NCBI GenBank assembly: GCA_001632435.1
Contig: KV424141.1
Location: forward strand, 1-36,729
Length of the DNA: 36,729 bases
Reading direction: 5' to 3'
From: Calocera cornea HHB12733
Taxonomy: Eukaryota > Basidiomycota > Dacrymycetes > Dacrymycetales > Dacrymycetaceae
The notes beneath the pieces were generated by a model. The model was not told where the DNA came from. It was given only the letters and a program-made list of their open reading frames with translations, and did not search any database. Position 1 is the first letter of the stretch; each line of letters starts with the position of its first letter. A program made the position numbers and the translations under genes. This document shows positions 21,742 to 31,437 of this stretch, piece after piece.

Positions 21742-22576
21742 TCAAACAAGCATTGCTGCCATCAAGAGCACCAGCGCGCCTGCTCCGAACCCGAGCCATC
21801 CTCCCCCAGTCCTCGCGGCCCCGCTCCCAAACGCAGGCGGGGCACTCGGCGCCGGACCCGCACCAGTTCCAGTCCCTGTCCCCGTCGTTGTCCCGCTGCT
21901 GCTCGAGTTCCCCTCCGGGCCCGGCAGCCCGCCTGCGCCGCCCCCTTGCGAGGCGCACAACGTCTGATACTGGGTCTCTGTTAGGCCCTGCTGAGAGAGG
22001 AAGCACCCCAGGCAGGCCGAGGAGAGCGTAAGGGAGGTGCGGCAGATGCATGCTGCGTCTGTGAGAGCGCATGCCTTGGGTGTAGATGCGTCAGTTCAGT
22101 AGTAAAGAGCAAGGGATGGGACAAGAGGAACATACCAAAATGGCCTGGATGTCTGATTGATCGGAAGGGGAGCTGCATTGGCTCGTGCAGGTAATTGCAG
22201 TGCTGCTCGGAGCGGCGGTTTGAGCGGCGCTCGCGAGCGTGGGGAGGGTGATGCTCCCTTGCCCCGCTTCCGCTGGCGTGCTTGTCGGTGCCGTCCCTGC
22301 TCCAGCAGAGGAGCTCACAGCCGCACACTCCTCCTTCAGTGTCCCCAGAGTGATCCCCTCATCCACGAGTATACAGTCCAGACACCCGAGGGACAACCCG
22401 AATGCGTAGGAGCAAATGCAGGCGAGGCTGTCGGATGGGCACGATTCGGCGGATTGGATCAGTGAGATGTCGGAAGCCGAGGAACAGAGGGCCGGGCAGA
22501 TGGTCGTCTGACGAGGAGGGAGAGAGAGTGCGCCGGCGAGCAGGGGGAGGGCGAAGACAAGGAGTAGCAGCAGCAT
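21742..22576 (-). CDS. Secreted GPI-anchored protein with two CFEM-like modules (array member 1)
   Basis: 257 aa from exons 22576-22136 and 22074-21742; the intron is 61 nt, phase 0, branch TACTGAACTGAC. The signal peptide is residues 1-18 (MLLLLLVFALPLLAGALS), then PPRQTT, a possible pro-segment end. Module 1 starts CPALCSSASD and runs through SLACICSYAF and CLDCIL. Module 2 starts CTSQCSSPSD with AACICRTS and CLGCFL. Both fit C-x3-C-x14-C-x6-C-x-C-x9-C-x2-C-x15-C and keep the Asp in the x6 loop (PSDSLA, ALTDAA). A Ser/Thr/Gly-rich stalk and a hydrophobic tail, LGFGAGALVLLMAAMLV, suggest GPI anchoring. CFEM proteins bind haem or act at the fungal surface. That role is inferred here because loop lengths differ from the CFEM consensus. 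Confidence 0.88.
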
Positions 22577-23198
22577 CGCAGACAGTGAACGCGGGGAGAA
22601 AGACAGGAACAGCTTGCCAGCAGCTCCCCCTTCCCCTCCCTCCTCTTCCCCAAACGTAAACGCCCAAATCCGATAATCCCCCCCGATCGCGCCGTATGAA
22701 TACGATTTTGTTCGGCTTCATTCGTAGGTACTGTATGGGTCCTGGATGCCGGTCCGGCCATTCAGGGCCCAAGCCGGCGACGTCACGTATGGTCCTCATG
22801 GCCCTCAGGGTGCTTCTGGTCCGGTCCCTGGCGGCCGGGTGCTTCAAGTCTTGACACAGCTGCTGCGGGTTCCGCCGTCGCCTCTTTCTTCTGTCGCTAT
22901 CCTCTCACTGGGCAGGCAGGAACGCCGCGATGCTTATTTCGGAGAGGGACGAACGTGGGCTGATGTGAGCTGGAGACGATGGGGAGAGGAGCTCTTGCCT
23001 GCGGTCGGAGTGGGCAACGACTTGCTGCTGCTGGGTTCGGCGCTGTGGAGGGGGAGGTGCTGTGCTGGCCGATTCTCGAAAGCCAGCCTGCATCAGCATC
23101 AGACTACTATGACGCTGTGAAGCGAAAGGCTGGAGCTGCGCACCAGAAATGGGATCATCGACTTCCAGCTCCCACCAACAGGCGATGAGCCCTCCAAC

Positions 23199-23603
23199 TC
23201 AGGCATCAGACGCCGTTGCAACCCGTGCTGTCTCCCAGGGCGGGGCCGCTTCCGTTGCCCCCACCTCACTTGCCGTCGCAGTCATGGTCGCTGTCCCCCC
23301 CTGCAGCTCCTCCCACGCCTTCAGCTGCACCTTCAACCTGGCTGCCTCCTCCTCCCTCAGCCTCTGCATCTCCTTCTCCCTCATCAACCGCTGCACCTCC
23401 CACCCCTCCAACCGCAGCGGCCTCACCTCCCACTCACACCGCCCCACCACCTCGGCACAGCATTCCAAGCCGAGGGGGTAGCAGACCTCCTCCGGGCAGG
23501 GGGCGAGGGGCGTGCAGCAGCGGCAGCAGGGCTGGGGCTGGCAGGTGGGGGCGGAGAGCGCGGAAGGGAGGAGGGCGAGGGCGGCGAGCGAGAGGGGGCG
23601 CAT
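23199..23603 (-). CDS. Small secreted cysteine-rich protein with coiled coil
   Basis: A 134-aa single-exon protein. Residues 1-18 are a signal peptide (MRPLSLAALALLPSALSA). Residues about 21-57 hold ten cysteines, several as CC pairs (PCCRCC, ECC), in a pattern unlike the CFEM-like neighbours. Residues about 64-101 are rich in charged residues and Leu with heptad character (VQRLMREKEMQRLREEEAAR), predicting an amphipathic helix or coiled coil. The end is Thr/Ala-rich with no membrane tail, so it should be released. No family is recognised. It lies within the CFEM-like array on the same strand. A missed 3' exon cannot be excluded. Confidence 0.6.
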   Translation of the reverse strand: MRPLSLAALALLPSALSAPTCQPQPCCRCCTPLAPCPEEVCYPLGLECCAEVVGRCEWEVRPLRLEGWEVQRLMREKEMQRLREEEAARLKVQLKAWEELQGGTATMTATASEVGATEAAPPWETARVATASDA

Positions 23604-24972
23604 TGCTGTCTCTAGAGTGACAGTGAGATGTTGGGAGGTGAGAGCTGTCGTGATGTGAGACAGCTGGAAAGGGGGAACTCAGCGCCCAGGTAGTGTGTCT
23701 TTATTTACCCCCAGCTTCCAGCAGAACCGCCGCTATCAAATCAGAGCTATTCCAAACCAGTCCATAGATTCCAGCAGCTGCAGATTTCAGATGCCACAGA
23801 TCCCATCCCGGACACCAAATAGTGCTGATTGTGAGCGTGATCATGATTGGTGAGCCGTGCGGTCTCGGACTGTTCCTCGGCGCTCGGCACACGGACCTCG
23901 CGCGCGCCAGCAGCCAGCGCCAGCACAAACCCGATCAGCCGAGCCGTGAGGCCGCCGCCGCCGCCGCCGCGCGAGAGAGTAAGTGCCGGCCGGCGGAGCT
24001 GCACAGTCCGGCATGCAGCGGGGACCGCGCGGGTCGTCGCCCGGTCAACGATAGCGATCGTATACATTTGGTACCTATAATTGATAATATTAGCAGAGCG
24101 CTGGTGCACAGAGTCATCGGCCTACAGGGGAGCAAACTCATGCCGCGCTCCGGGCGGAGGTTCCGGGAGAAGCAAGGCGTGTGAAACGCGAAACGTGCCG
24201 CGGCGTGCCGAAGGCACCGAGGGCGAGGCTTCGTATGCAGGGACAACATATATGCCGGCATGTCGTGAGTCGACCGCTACACGACCCCCGCGCGTTCGTA
24301 TTGTATCTCCAGCGGGCGACCCGGAGAAAGGACTGTTTCGTAGAAACCTCATGGCCCTCGCTGAGCGCCCCGAAGAGCGCCAGTCCAGTAATATGCGCCG
24401 AGTGAACGGTCGGCAGCCAGAGTGCGCGTCATTCGGTACTTACGATGGTGGCTCGTGCATCATCCGACATGATTGGACGATGAGCCAGAAGCGCCAAGTG
24501 CGAATGCACTGGTAAGGAAGCAGGTGTTGTACAAGTTCAAGCCTGCTGCATACATTGAGTAAAGATGACTCAGGATGAACAGGGTGCGAGACGCGTCGAC
24601 CGTTTTCGGGACGGCTTCCACTGGCAGGGCCTGCGGGAGTCAGGTGACCTGAGGGATCCTTACAGTACGAGTTACTGTATACATGATGCATATGATTAGT
24701 CCGCCTGCTCCCCCGTCTATGTACACGATATATGCGCAGAAATGCAGAGTCCGTGAGTGTTTTATGTGTCCGTGAGAAGGAGGATGGGGATGAGGATGAG
24801 GATGAGGATGAGGATGAGGATGATGATGAGAGTGCAAATATGAAAAGTGGAAGGGGAAGTGACAATGATAGTGAAAGTGGATGCGTGCCGCCGTCTATCA
24901 TACAGTCCGAGTCCGTGCAAACCGAAGCCGAAGCCGCAAACCGAGTCCGTGCAAAGTCCAAGCTCAGTCCAT
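23604..24972. other. Intergenic, no supported gene
   Basis: Frames here lack motifs. The stretch contains a GCC run at about 23950-23970 and a GATGAG microsatellite. The promoter of the small secreted protein lies at the left. Confidence 0.5.
24789..24830. repeat. GATGAG hexanucleotide microsatellite
   Basis: About six to seven copies of GATGAG, degenerating to GATGAT at the right. They produce acidic or His/Pro-rich low-complexity frames that are not taken as genes. Confidence 0.85.
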
Positions 24973-25579
24973 TCAAGCGAGTCCAACGGCCGTCTCTGCC
25001 AGCCTAACGACCACCACCACTGCGGCCGCCAGCCCCGTCACGCCCACGCCCGTCCAGCCAGGCCGCAGCGGCACAGCAGCGCTCTTCGCCAGACTTGTCG
25101 GTGCCCCGCCGGCACCTGCGCCTGTGCCGGTGCCGGTGGAGTTGGCCCCTCCGCCGAGGATGACATTCCCCGTCCCGGTAGCCTTCACCGTGCTGCCGCT
25201 GGTGCTGCTGCCGAAGGGGTTGCAGTCCGCTACGTACTGGTCGTACGTCAGCTCAGAGGCGGCGAGGAAGCACTCGAAGCATGTTGGTGAGAGGGCGGGG
25301 AGGGAGGAGCACAGGCAGGTCAGGTCCGTGCTGGCGCATGCCTGGCAAGGGGGTTAGTATCCGCCTGAAGGGGGGGAGGGGTGCGGAGGGACGTACGGAG
25401 AGACGGGCGGTGAGCGGCGTGTCGGACGGAAGAGCGCACTGCCAGCCGCTCGCGCACGATGCGGCTGTCGAGGGGGCGGCTGCTTGCCGGTCGTGCAGTG
25501 GCCGGTCTAGGGAGGGCGCTGGGGAGGCGAGGGCGAGGAGGGGGAGGGCGGCAAGCGGGAGGAGAACGGTGGGGCGCAT
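24973..25579 (-). CDS. Secreted CFEM-like protein with a single module (array member 2)
   Basis: 183 aa from exons 25579-25397 and 25341-24973; the intron is 55 nt, phase 0, with a perfect TACTAAC branch site. The signal peptide is residues 1-19, followed by HDRQAA. The only module begins CASGWQC (x5 instead of x3 between the first two cysteines), then CASTDLTCLCSS, CFECFL and a last Cys after x15; all other spacings match the array pattern and the TD Asp is kept. A Gly/Thr stalk and a hydrophobic stretch (VTGLAAAVVVVV) follow, then RLAETAVGLA. The charged residues after the hydrophobic core make GPI attachment less sure than in the other members. The single module is split by the intron as the second module is in the paralogues, so it probably lost module 1. 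Confidence 0.82.
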
Positions 25580-26781
25580 GGTGTGGGGCGGGAGATGTCT
25601 ATGCTTGACAGAGCATGCAGGTTGGGAAACGGCGGGGAGGGGGGAGATGTCGAGGAGGAGCGCGAAGTGCGAGAGGAAGGGATATGCAGCGAGGGGACAA
25701 TGCCTTCCCCATAGCCCGCCGTCGTCTTATACAACCTCACTGCACATGCACATACGCATCCTGCGCCGATCCGGTCGAGACGGGATTGATTCACGTTCCT
25801 CCCAGGCTTTCCTCTTGCTCCTCCTGCCGAGCCGCCCGCCCATCCCGCATCCCACATCCACATCCCGCCGCGGACGGCGCACCGCCCGCCATCGCCGGCA
25901 CATCGTCCAGCCTCACCCTCAACGCGGTCGCCCGCCAGCCATGGATGGATTGATATGCTCTGAGTGGCTCGTTGGGGATTCAGACTTCGGGAGTCGGACT
26001 CGGATTCGGATTCGGTATCGCACGTCAGTGACGTGACGTGCCGGCCGCACGTGCAAACTCATCTCGCCATCGCACGGTTCGCCGGCGTGGTCGACACGTA
26101 CGAAGCCAGCGTGAGGGCCGTGTCCTGCGGGCTTGCCTTGCGGGTTACAGCTGACCAGGTCGCTGGGTGCACAGGAGAGCAGGGCAGGATAGCACATCTG
26201 CCATTGGCCATCTCCCATCTCCCACGCGCGCCAGACTTCAGGAAAGGCAGCCCTTTGCGCATTCTGAGCGGGCCGGGGGGAGCGGGCGACGCGATGAGAG
26301 ACGCAAGATGGAAGAGAGGCCGGTTGCGGGCTGATGCGCGTGTGCGATCTGGGAGAGGGTATACCAGTCACAGTTGCCTGTACTGTGGGCGGTGCGGTGT
26401 CGAGGCTTATAGGAAACTTTGTTGCCGTTGTTAGCTCACCCGCCCGCTCCGCTGGCAGTACTGCTGCTCGCCAGCGTCTACAGCACAGCGTTCTGGCACG
26501 TTCTGACCCCTTGCGCATTCTGCTAGCTAGTTCCAGCGAGCTGGGCAGCTGTGCGAAATGCAACGCGATTTACAGTAACACACTCTACCAGCATCCGTAT
26601 GTATGCGCTTTTTGCCGCTCCCCACGTCCGCATTCCTTGCTTTTGTGCGAGCGGTGTGCGCCCGCTGAACCGACTTTGGCGACACAGAACGCATATGTAT
26701 GATGATGACCTATTACCCGCAATAAAGAAAGGACGATCCGATGCATATTCAACCTCGACTCCGACAACGGCCCCTGCCCAC
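25580..26781. other. Intergenic, no supported gene
   Basis: A 214-codon minus-strand frame (25919-26563) shows no recognisable motif and reads as GC-rich noise. The promoter of array member 2 is at the left, and the 3' flank of member 3 at the right. Confidence 0.5.
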
Positions 26782-27752
26782 TCACGCCTGTGCCAGGAGA
26801 GCCATGGCGACGCCCACGAGGCCCAGCATGCCCCCGACCGCGACCTGCCCCGCGCTGGAGTGCGTCGTCGTAGTCGGTGAGCTCGCGCTGGTCTTGCTGG
26901 TGGACGTGCTCGAGCTGTGCGAGGTCGAGCTCTGCGTGTTCGTGTTGGGCGCAGTGGTGGGCGCGCCGTTGCCGAGCACGACACTCTGCGTCTGCTTGGT
27001 GCCGCCGCTGCTGCCGCTGCTGCTGGAGGAGACGGAGGCGCAGTCTGCTGCCCAGTCGGCGCCGGAGACACCGGCGTTCGTGAGCGTGCACGAGAGGCAG
27101 GGGGTGGAGATGCCCGTCGAGGCGTTGCACACGCAGGCGACGTCGGTGGAGGAGCAGTCCTGCGGGAAGGGTCAGTACGGGGCAGGTTTGGGCGGGAGGG
27201 GAAGGGACGCACGAGGAGCGTCTGGAGAGCGGCCTGGTCGGAGGACGAAGCGCAGTCCGCCGTGCACGAGCCTGTCACCACGCCCGTCGTGCTGGAGCTG
27301 GCGGCGCTCGCGCTGTTCGTAGAGCTGGCCGAGTCCGACGCATCCGCGGACGACGAGGACGACGAGGACGACGAGGAAGACGAGCCGGCAGCCGTGGAGC
27401 CGGTGGTCGCGCAGACCGCCTGGAGATCGGACGCGCTCAGGTTCTCGCTCGAGAGCACGCAGGAGAGGCAGCCGGAGGACAGCCCGCCGATGTTGGCGCA
27501 CACGCAGGCGATGTCCGTCGTTGTGCACCCTGTGAGGGCGTTGATCGCCGCGAGATCCGAGGCGGAGGAGCACTGGCTGTCGCAGGCCGTCTGGCGGGCG
27601 AGCAGGCCGACGTCCCCGCTGCCGCGGGGTGCGCTGCGCTGGAGCGGGTTGGACCGGCGCAGGGAGCGCGAGGCCGCGTTCTGCACTGCCGGGGCGGAGG
27701 CGGCGGCGAGCAGGGGGAGCGCGAGGAGCGCGATGGACAGCGAGAAACGCAT
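26782..27752 (-). CDS. Secreted GPI-anchored protein with two CFEM-like modules (array member 3)
   Basis: 305 aa from exons 27752-27213 and 27159-26782; the intron is 53 nt, phase 0, branch TACTGAC, acceptor GCAG. The signal peptide is residues 1-20 (MRFSLSIALLALPLLAAASA), then a pro-like basic stretch ending LLARQTA. Module 1: CDSQCSSASD, CTTTDIACVCAN, CLSCVL. A poly-Ser linker separates it from module 2: CTADCASSSD, CSSTDVACVCNA, CLSCTL. All spacings match the array pattern exactly and both TD Asp residues are present. A Ser/Thr-rich stalk precedes the hydrophobic tail VGGMLGLVGVAMALLAQA, a GPI-type signal. The start ATG at 27752 was chosen because the signal peptide follows it directly; the frame is open upstream but without coding character. 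Confidence 0.9.
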
Positions 27753-29422
27753 TGTCGGCGGGCGGGGGGCGATAACGAACGAAGGGGGTACGGGGAAGAG
27801 AGTGAGGAGGACGGGGAGATAGGTGCGTGCAGGGCGCCCTTTCTGCGTTGACGGCCGGCCACCGGGGGTTTTGTATCTCCTGCGCCTCGCGACACGCGTG
27901 CCGCACACCATCCATCGTGATCCGGCGCCCCTTCGCGCACCAGAAGCCTCAGGCGCCCATCCCCTCCCCGTCACCCATTCTGCTTCACCCACAGCAATCG
28001 GACCCCCTCATGTTGATACTGATCATCCCTTGGCCCTGGCGACGACCAGCACCACAGTCACGCCAAGCCCGGCGCCCATTGGCCCCCTGCTGAGACGCGA
28101 GGTGCAGGACTTTTCCTGCGGAACGGGGCGTGCAACGAGAGATTGAATGGAAATGGAACGGTCGGAAGGCTGTGCTCCGAGCAACCCCTTCTGGTCCGGC
28201 TCAGGGTCCAGCCTGGACTGTGGGCTTCGGTGGGCTTCGGGTGTGCGCTTTCCGAGTACCGGTGCCGAGCAGGTGCCGGTGCGTGGTATGTTGTTCGGTG
28301 ATGACTTGCCTGTGCTTCGATGGAATGAACTCTGCTGGCTGGCTGTCGCTTGGCAGCCAAAGCCGCTCACACCAGGCAGCTCCGTACACTCGTACACCAC
28401 AACGATATCGTGGACTGGGCTATTCATAGCCCGCCATCTCAGGGCCCGATCAGCTGTCAACAATAATGGCTCACTACCGCACAGCCACGAGCCCCGCGGG
28501 ATGATAGGCCTCGCGTGATGACCACAGCGGCAGGAGTCTCTCCCTCCCATCTCTTTTTATTGAAAGAGGAGTGGTTCCGTTCTGGACTTGATGCTGTCAC
28601 CCCGCGGGATGCCTAGTGCAGCATAGCGCCGGCGAACCGGCCTCGCTTTGACTCGGCCCGCGTGGGACTAGGCCCTGATGATGAGCTGTGGGCTAGAGAG
28701 CGCTATCAGTCGTTGGATGTGGGCTTGTAGCACAAACAGCAGCCATTGGTGAGTCAATTCTTGGAAGCTCCGCGCCCTTATATTGGAGAGGTCTAAATAT
28801 ACTACCCGGGCGCTCAGGGTAGCGGATCAAGGCAGCTGTCAACGGACCCTCGCCAGTCGCTGTACGCTCCTCGTGGGATTGCCACTCTGTCTATTCCCAG
28901 CCCAGACAAGTCATTTCGCACATCCTGGAGGCCGTTGACTGAGTTTACGCAACATCAATCATCTGGAAGGCAACAGCCATCGAGGCCGTATAGACACTGG
29001 CTTAGGAGCCGTGTTGCCTGGCCCAAAAGTCAGTTCACAGGCTGTTTCCCCCAAAAGCTACCAACGGACCAAATTCCTGACCAGATGCCCCCGGACTGAC
29101 CGTATTACGACACTCTCTCTTTCCATCAAGCGAAATAAACATCAATTTCCACCGTATTGCCTGGTTTGCAGCGGGCAACCAATTGTCTCAGATCGGACGA
29201 CCGTGAGCGCACCTCCCAGTGCGACTCTCACCCCTCCATACTCCTGCCTTGAGTAAGCCTATTGTCAGAGCCACTCCCGGCACTCGAACTCCCTGTTCTG
29301 CCTGCTCCTGTATCGGGGGCCTGCTACAAGAGTACTGTGTGTGCCTGTGGCCCCTGGCCCGGTCCCTCCGACCACCCATATGAGGGATGGACGCTGTTTA
29401 AACGGAACCACAAGTATCGCCA
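27753..29422. other. Intergenic, no supported gene
   Basis: The promoter of array member 3 lies at the left. The right half (28.6-29.4 kb) is lower in GC and looks like decayed, possibly transposon-derived sequence, but no element ends could be matched. CCCGCGGGATG occurs twice (about 28494 and 28598). Confidence 0.45.
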
Positions 29423-29431
29423 ATTATCCGC
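29423..29431. repeat. 9-bp target-site duplication, left copy (ATTATCCGC)
   Basis: ATTATCCGC lies immediately outside the left inverted repeat and is repeated without change at 30004-30012. Confidence 0.9.
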
Positions 29432-29511
29432 GAGGTAAACGCTAGAATGCTCGTGTTTTCACGCGTTAATGCTAGAATGCCCGTTTCACTCCGAAAAGCT
29501 AGAATGCCCGT
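29432..29511 (+). repeat. Left terminal inverted repeat of the MULE-like element
   Basis: 80 bp, carrying three direct copies of the 14-bp word at 29441-29454, 29471-29484 and 29498-29511. The innermost copy matches its counterpart perfectly. Confidence 0.88.
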
Positions 29512-29923
29512 AATGTGAGCCGCGTGCATGAGATCACGTGCCCCTCCGTTTCCGAGGTTCGACAACTCGAACGCCTTAATCACAATACTAAGAAACACGG
29601 AGTTCAGATAAAACATGGGTATCAGAACAAAGAGCTTCTGTTCGCTGGTACCCCTGCCTTTCCAGGCAAGATTACCTGCCGAATTCCTCAGGAACAGTCT
29701 GTGGCACGTGGAACCGCTGAATTTGACTAGACGGTGGGTGATATCGTCTCTTCAGCTTACACAAACGTACTAAAAGCAAGAATCCCGGGACCCAAACAGT
29801 GGACCCAAGTCTGTAATTCGATTCTGCTAAGAATACGGCACTGCTCCTTGCTTCTGTACTTGGGGAACTATCGAGCAATCCGACTTCGAAGCCGCACGTG
29901 ACACCGTGGACGCGACGGACAAG

Positions 29924-30003
29924 ACGGGCATTCTAGCTTTAAATTTTGAAACGGGCATTGTAGCATTTACACGCGTCAGAACGGGCATCCTAGCGTTTAC
30001 CTC
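29924..30003 (-). repeat. Right terminal inverted repeat of the MULE-like element
   Basis: 80 bp, the reverse complement of the left end with scattered mismatches and short indels. The same three 14-bp words occur with the same spacing. Confidence 0.88.
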
Positions 30004-30012
30004 ATTATCCGC
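30004..30012. repeat. 9-bp target-site duplication, right copy (ATTATCCGC)
   Basis: Identical to 29423-29431. A perfect duplication argues for a fairly recent insertion. Confidence 0.9.
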
Positions 30013-30600
30013 CCTGGTTTTCTTCGAGTCTTGGACTCGGGTGTGGGTCAGATCGGGTTCTCTCAGAACTCTCTGAACGGTTCTGAACAAGTTTAGAATC
30101 GCTTCTCTAGGCACGTGACCAAACGAAACGAATCCATGCCAAGCAAGCCAACCTACCCTGCCAAGCCCTCACCGGGGATGAGTAACCGAGAGTATTGCTC
30201 TCGTCATAGCTGTCGAAGTGCTTTGAAACACGTTGTAACAAAATGCCCGCGCCTATATGGCTATGCTTCAGTACTTTTCAGCGACCGATATCTACAAACT
30301 GGCCAGGTATCAGCGCCGTTCTGAAAATGTTCCGATACTGTACCCAGGCAGATCCGGTTCTAAGCTGGAACCGAATCGGACCCAGAGCTGTACCGGCATT
30401 TGTCAAATGGAAGAACGGTTCCGAACCAGATTCAAGCCAGCCCATGCCTAAGTATGTAGCATGATGACGATGATGGTGGTATTGATGTTGTTGATCATAC
30501 GCTCGCGAGTGCAACAGAGATCTGCATGTATGGTATGTGAAGACTGTATTGGGCAGCGACAGCTCTCTCAATACACATGAAACCTCCAGCCGGATAGGTC
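30013..30600. other. Intergenic, GGTTC/GAACC-rich, no supported gene
   Basis: No gene is seen. Short words of the GGTTCTGAAC/GGAACCG type recur on both strands between about 30050 and 30425, including a small hairpin CGGTTC..GAACCG near 30355-30374. Confidence 0.4.
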
Positions 30601-31437
30601 TCAGATCAGTACAGCAATAAGACCGAGCAAAAGGGAACCAAAGACGCCTCCCAGTGCAACCCTCGTGGGCGGAGCAGAGCTGTGACTGCTAGACGGCGAC
30701 GCTCCACTGCTCGCTGTAGTACCTGCCGCACTCGCACCAGCACTCGTGCTCGTCGGCCCCGCCCCGCCGGCCCCGTTCGCGCCCGGGCTCGTCGCGCTGC
30801 TGCCGGCACCCGCCGATCCAGTCACTGCATCGCCCAAGCCGTCGACATTGCACCCCACATCGAACGTGGTTTCGCTCATTCCGAGGCTCATGAACACGCA
30901 GTTGTGGCACCCGCTCGAGATCGCCTCCAGAGGCGTGCAGCAGGTTGTGTACGTCAGGCTCGTGATGTCACATGCCTGGCGGCGGGGTCAGCACCTGATC
31001 TTGTACAAGGGATGCGCATGACTCACCAGCACTTGAGGGTACGCAGTCGCGTCCTTGGTACCATTGCAGGAGGACAAGCAGGTACTCGGCCCCGTAGGCC
31101 CCGTCACTGCCGGCCCGGCCGGGAGTGTCCCCGACCCGACCTCGAAGGAACCAGGGCACAGCGCGGCGTACTGGTCCTGGGTGAGGCTATACAGAGTGCT
31201 GATGCACCCCTGGCAGACCGCGTCGAGGTCGTACGTGTTGGTGCAGAAACAGAATTTGTCCCCCGACGCGCACCCAGGGAGCCGCTCGAGCGCGATGATG
31301 CCAGAGGTCGACGGGCACGATGCGTTGCAGGCGCCGAACCCTATGCTTTGCCGCTCTACGAGGAGTTCGGGAAGGGTGTAGGACAGGGCGGGGACGAGGA
31401 AGGCAGACAGACAGAGGACGGAAAGGAGGAGGTGCAT
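30601..31437 (-). CDS. Secreted GPI-anchored protein with two CFEM-like modules (array member 4, diverged)
   Basis: 261 aa from exons 31437-31027 and 30975-30601; the intron is 51 nt, phase 0, branch GTGCTGACC. The signal peptide is residues 1-19 (MHLLLSVLCLSAFLVPALS), then LLVERQSI. Module 1: CNASCPSTSG, CASGDKFCFCTN, CQGCIS, fitting the array spacing with the Asp kept. Module 2: CLSSCNGTKD, then CDITSLTYTTCCTP, where the x6 loop is x9, the TD Asp is missing and C-x-C has become CC; the rest (CHNCVF, x15, C) is conserved. An Ala/Gly/Ser-rich stalk and the tail GGVFGSLLLGLIAVLI suggest a GPI anchor. It is separated from the other members by the MULE-like insertion and is the most divergent copy. 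Confidence 0.87.

Larger units (their letters stand above)
29432..30003. mobile_element. Non-autonomous Mutator-like element (MULE-MITE), 572 bp
   Basis: The ends are 80-bp imperfect inverted repeats, 29432-29511 and 29924-30003, both starting GAGGTAAACGCTAG when read inward. Perfect 9-bp direct repeats ATTATCCGC flank them. Each arm contains three copies of a GCTAGAATGCCCGT-like 14-mer: at 29441, 29471 and 29498 on the left, and in reverse at 29924-29937, 29951-29964 and 29981-29994 on the right. Spacing is 30 and then 27 bp inward from each end. The 412-bp core has no coding frame. Long inverted ends plus a 9-bp duplication are the hallmark of Mutator-like elements, so mobilisation by a MULE transposase elsewhere is inferred. 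Confidence 0.88.

Noticed and set aside
25919..26563. 214-codon minus-strand frame
   Set aside because: Random-looking Arg/Pro/Ala-rich translation, no signal peptide or family similarity, unlike the array genes on either side.
26741..27822. Long plus-strand frames antisense to array member 3
   Set aside because: They mirror the Cys/Ser codons of the minus-strand gene, which has a signal peptide, exact module spacing and an intron.
28500..29400. Possible LTR or other retroelement remnant
   Set aside because: Short shared words (CCTATTGTCAGRGCCA at about 29258 and 32147; CCCGCGGGATG twice) were noticed, but no paired LTRs, primer-binding site or coding remnant could be found.
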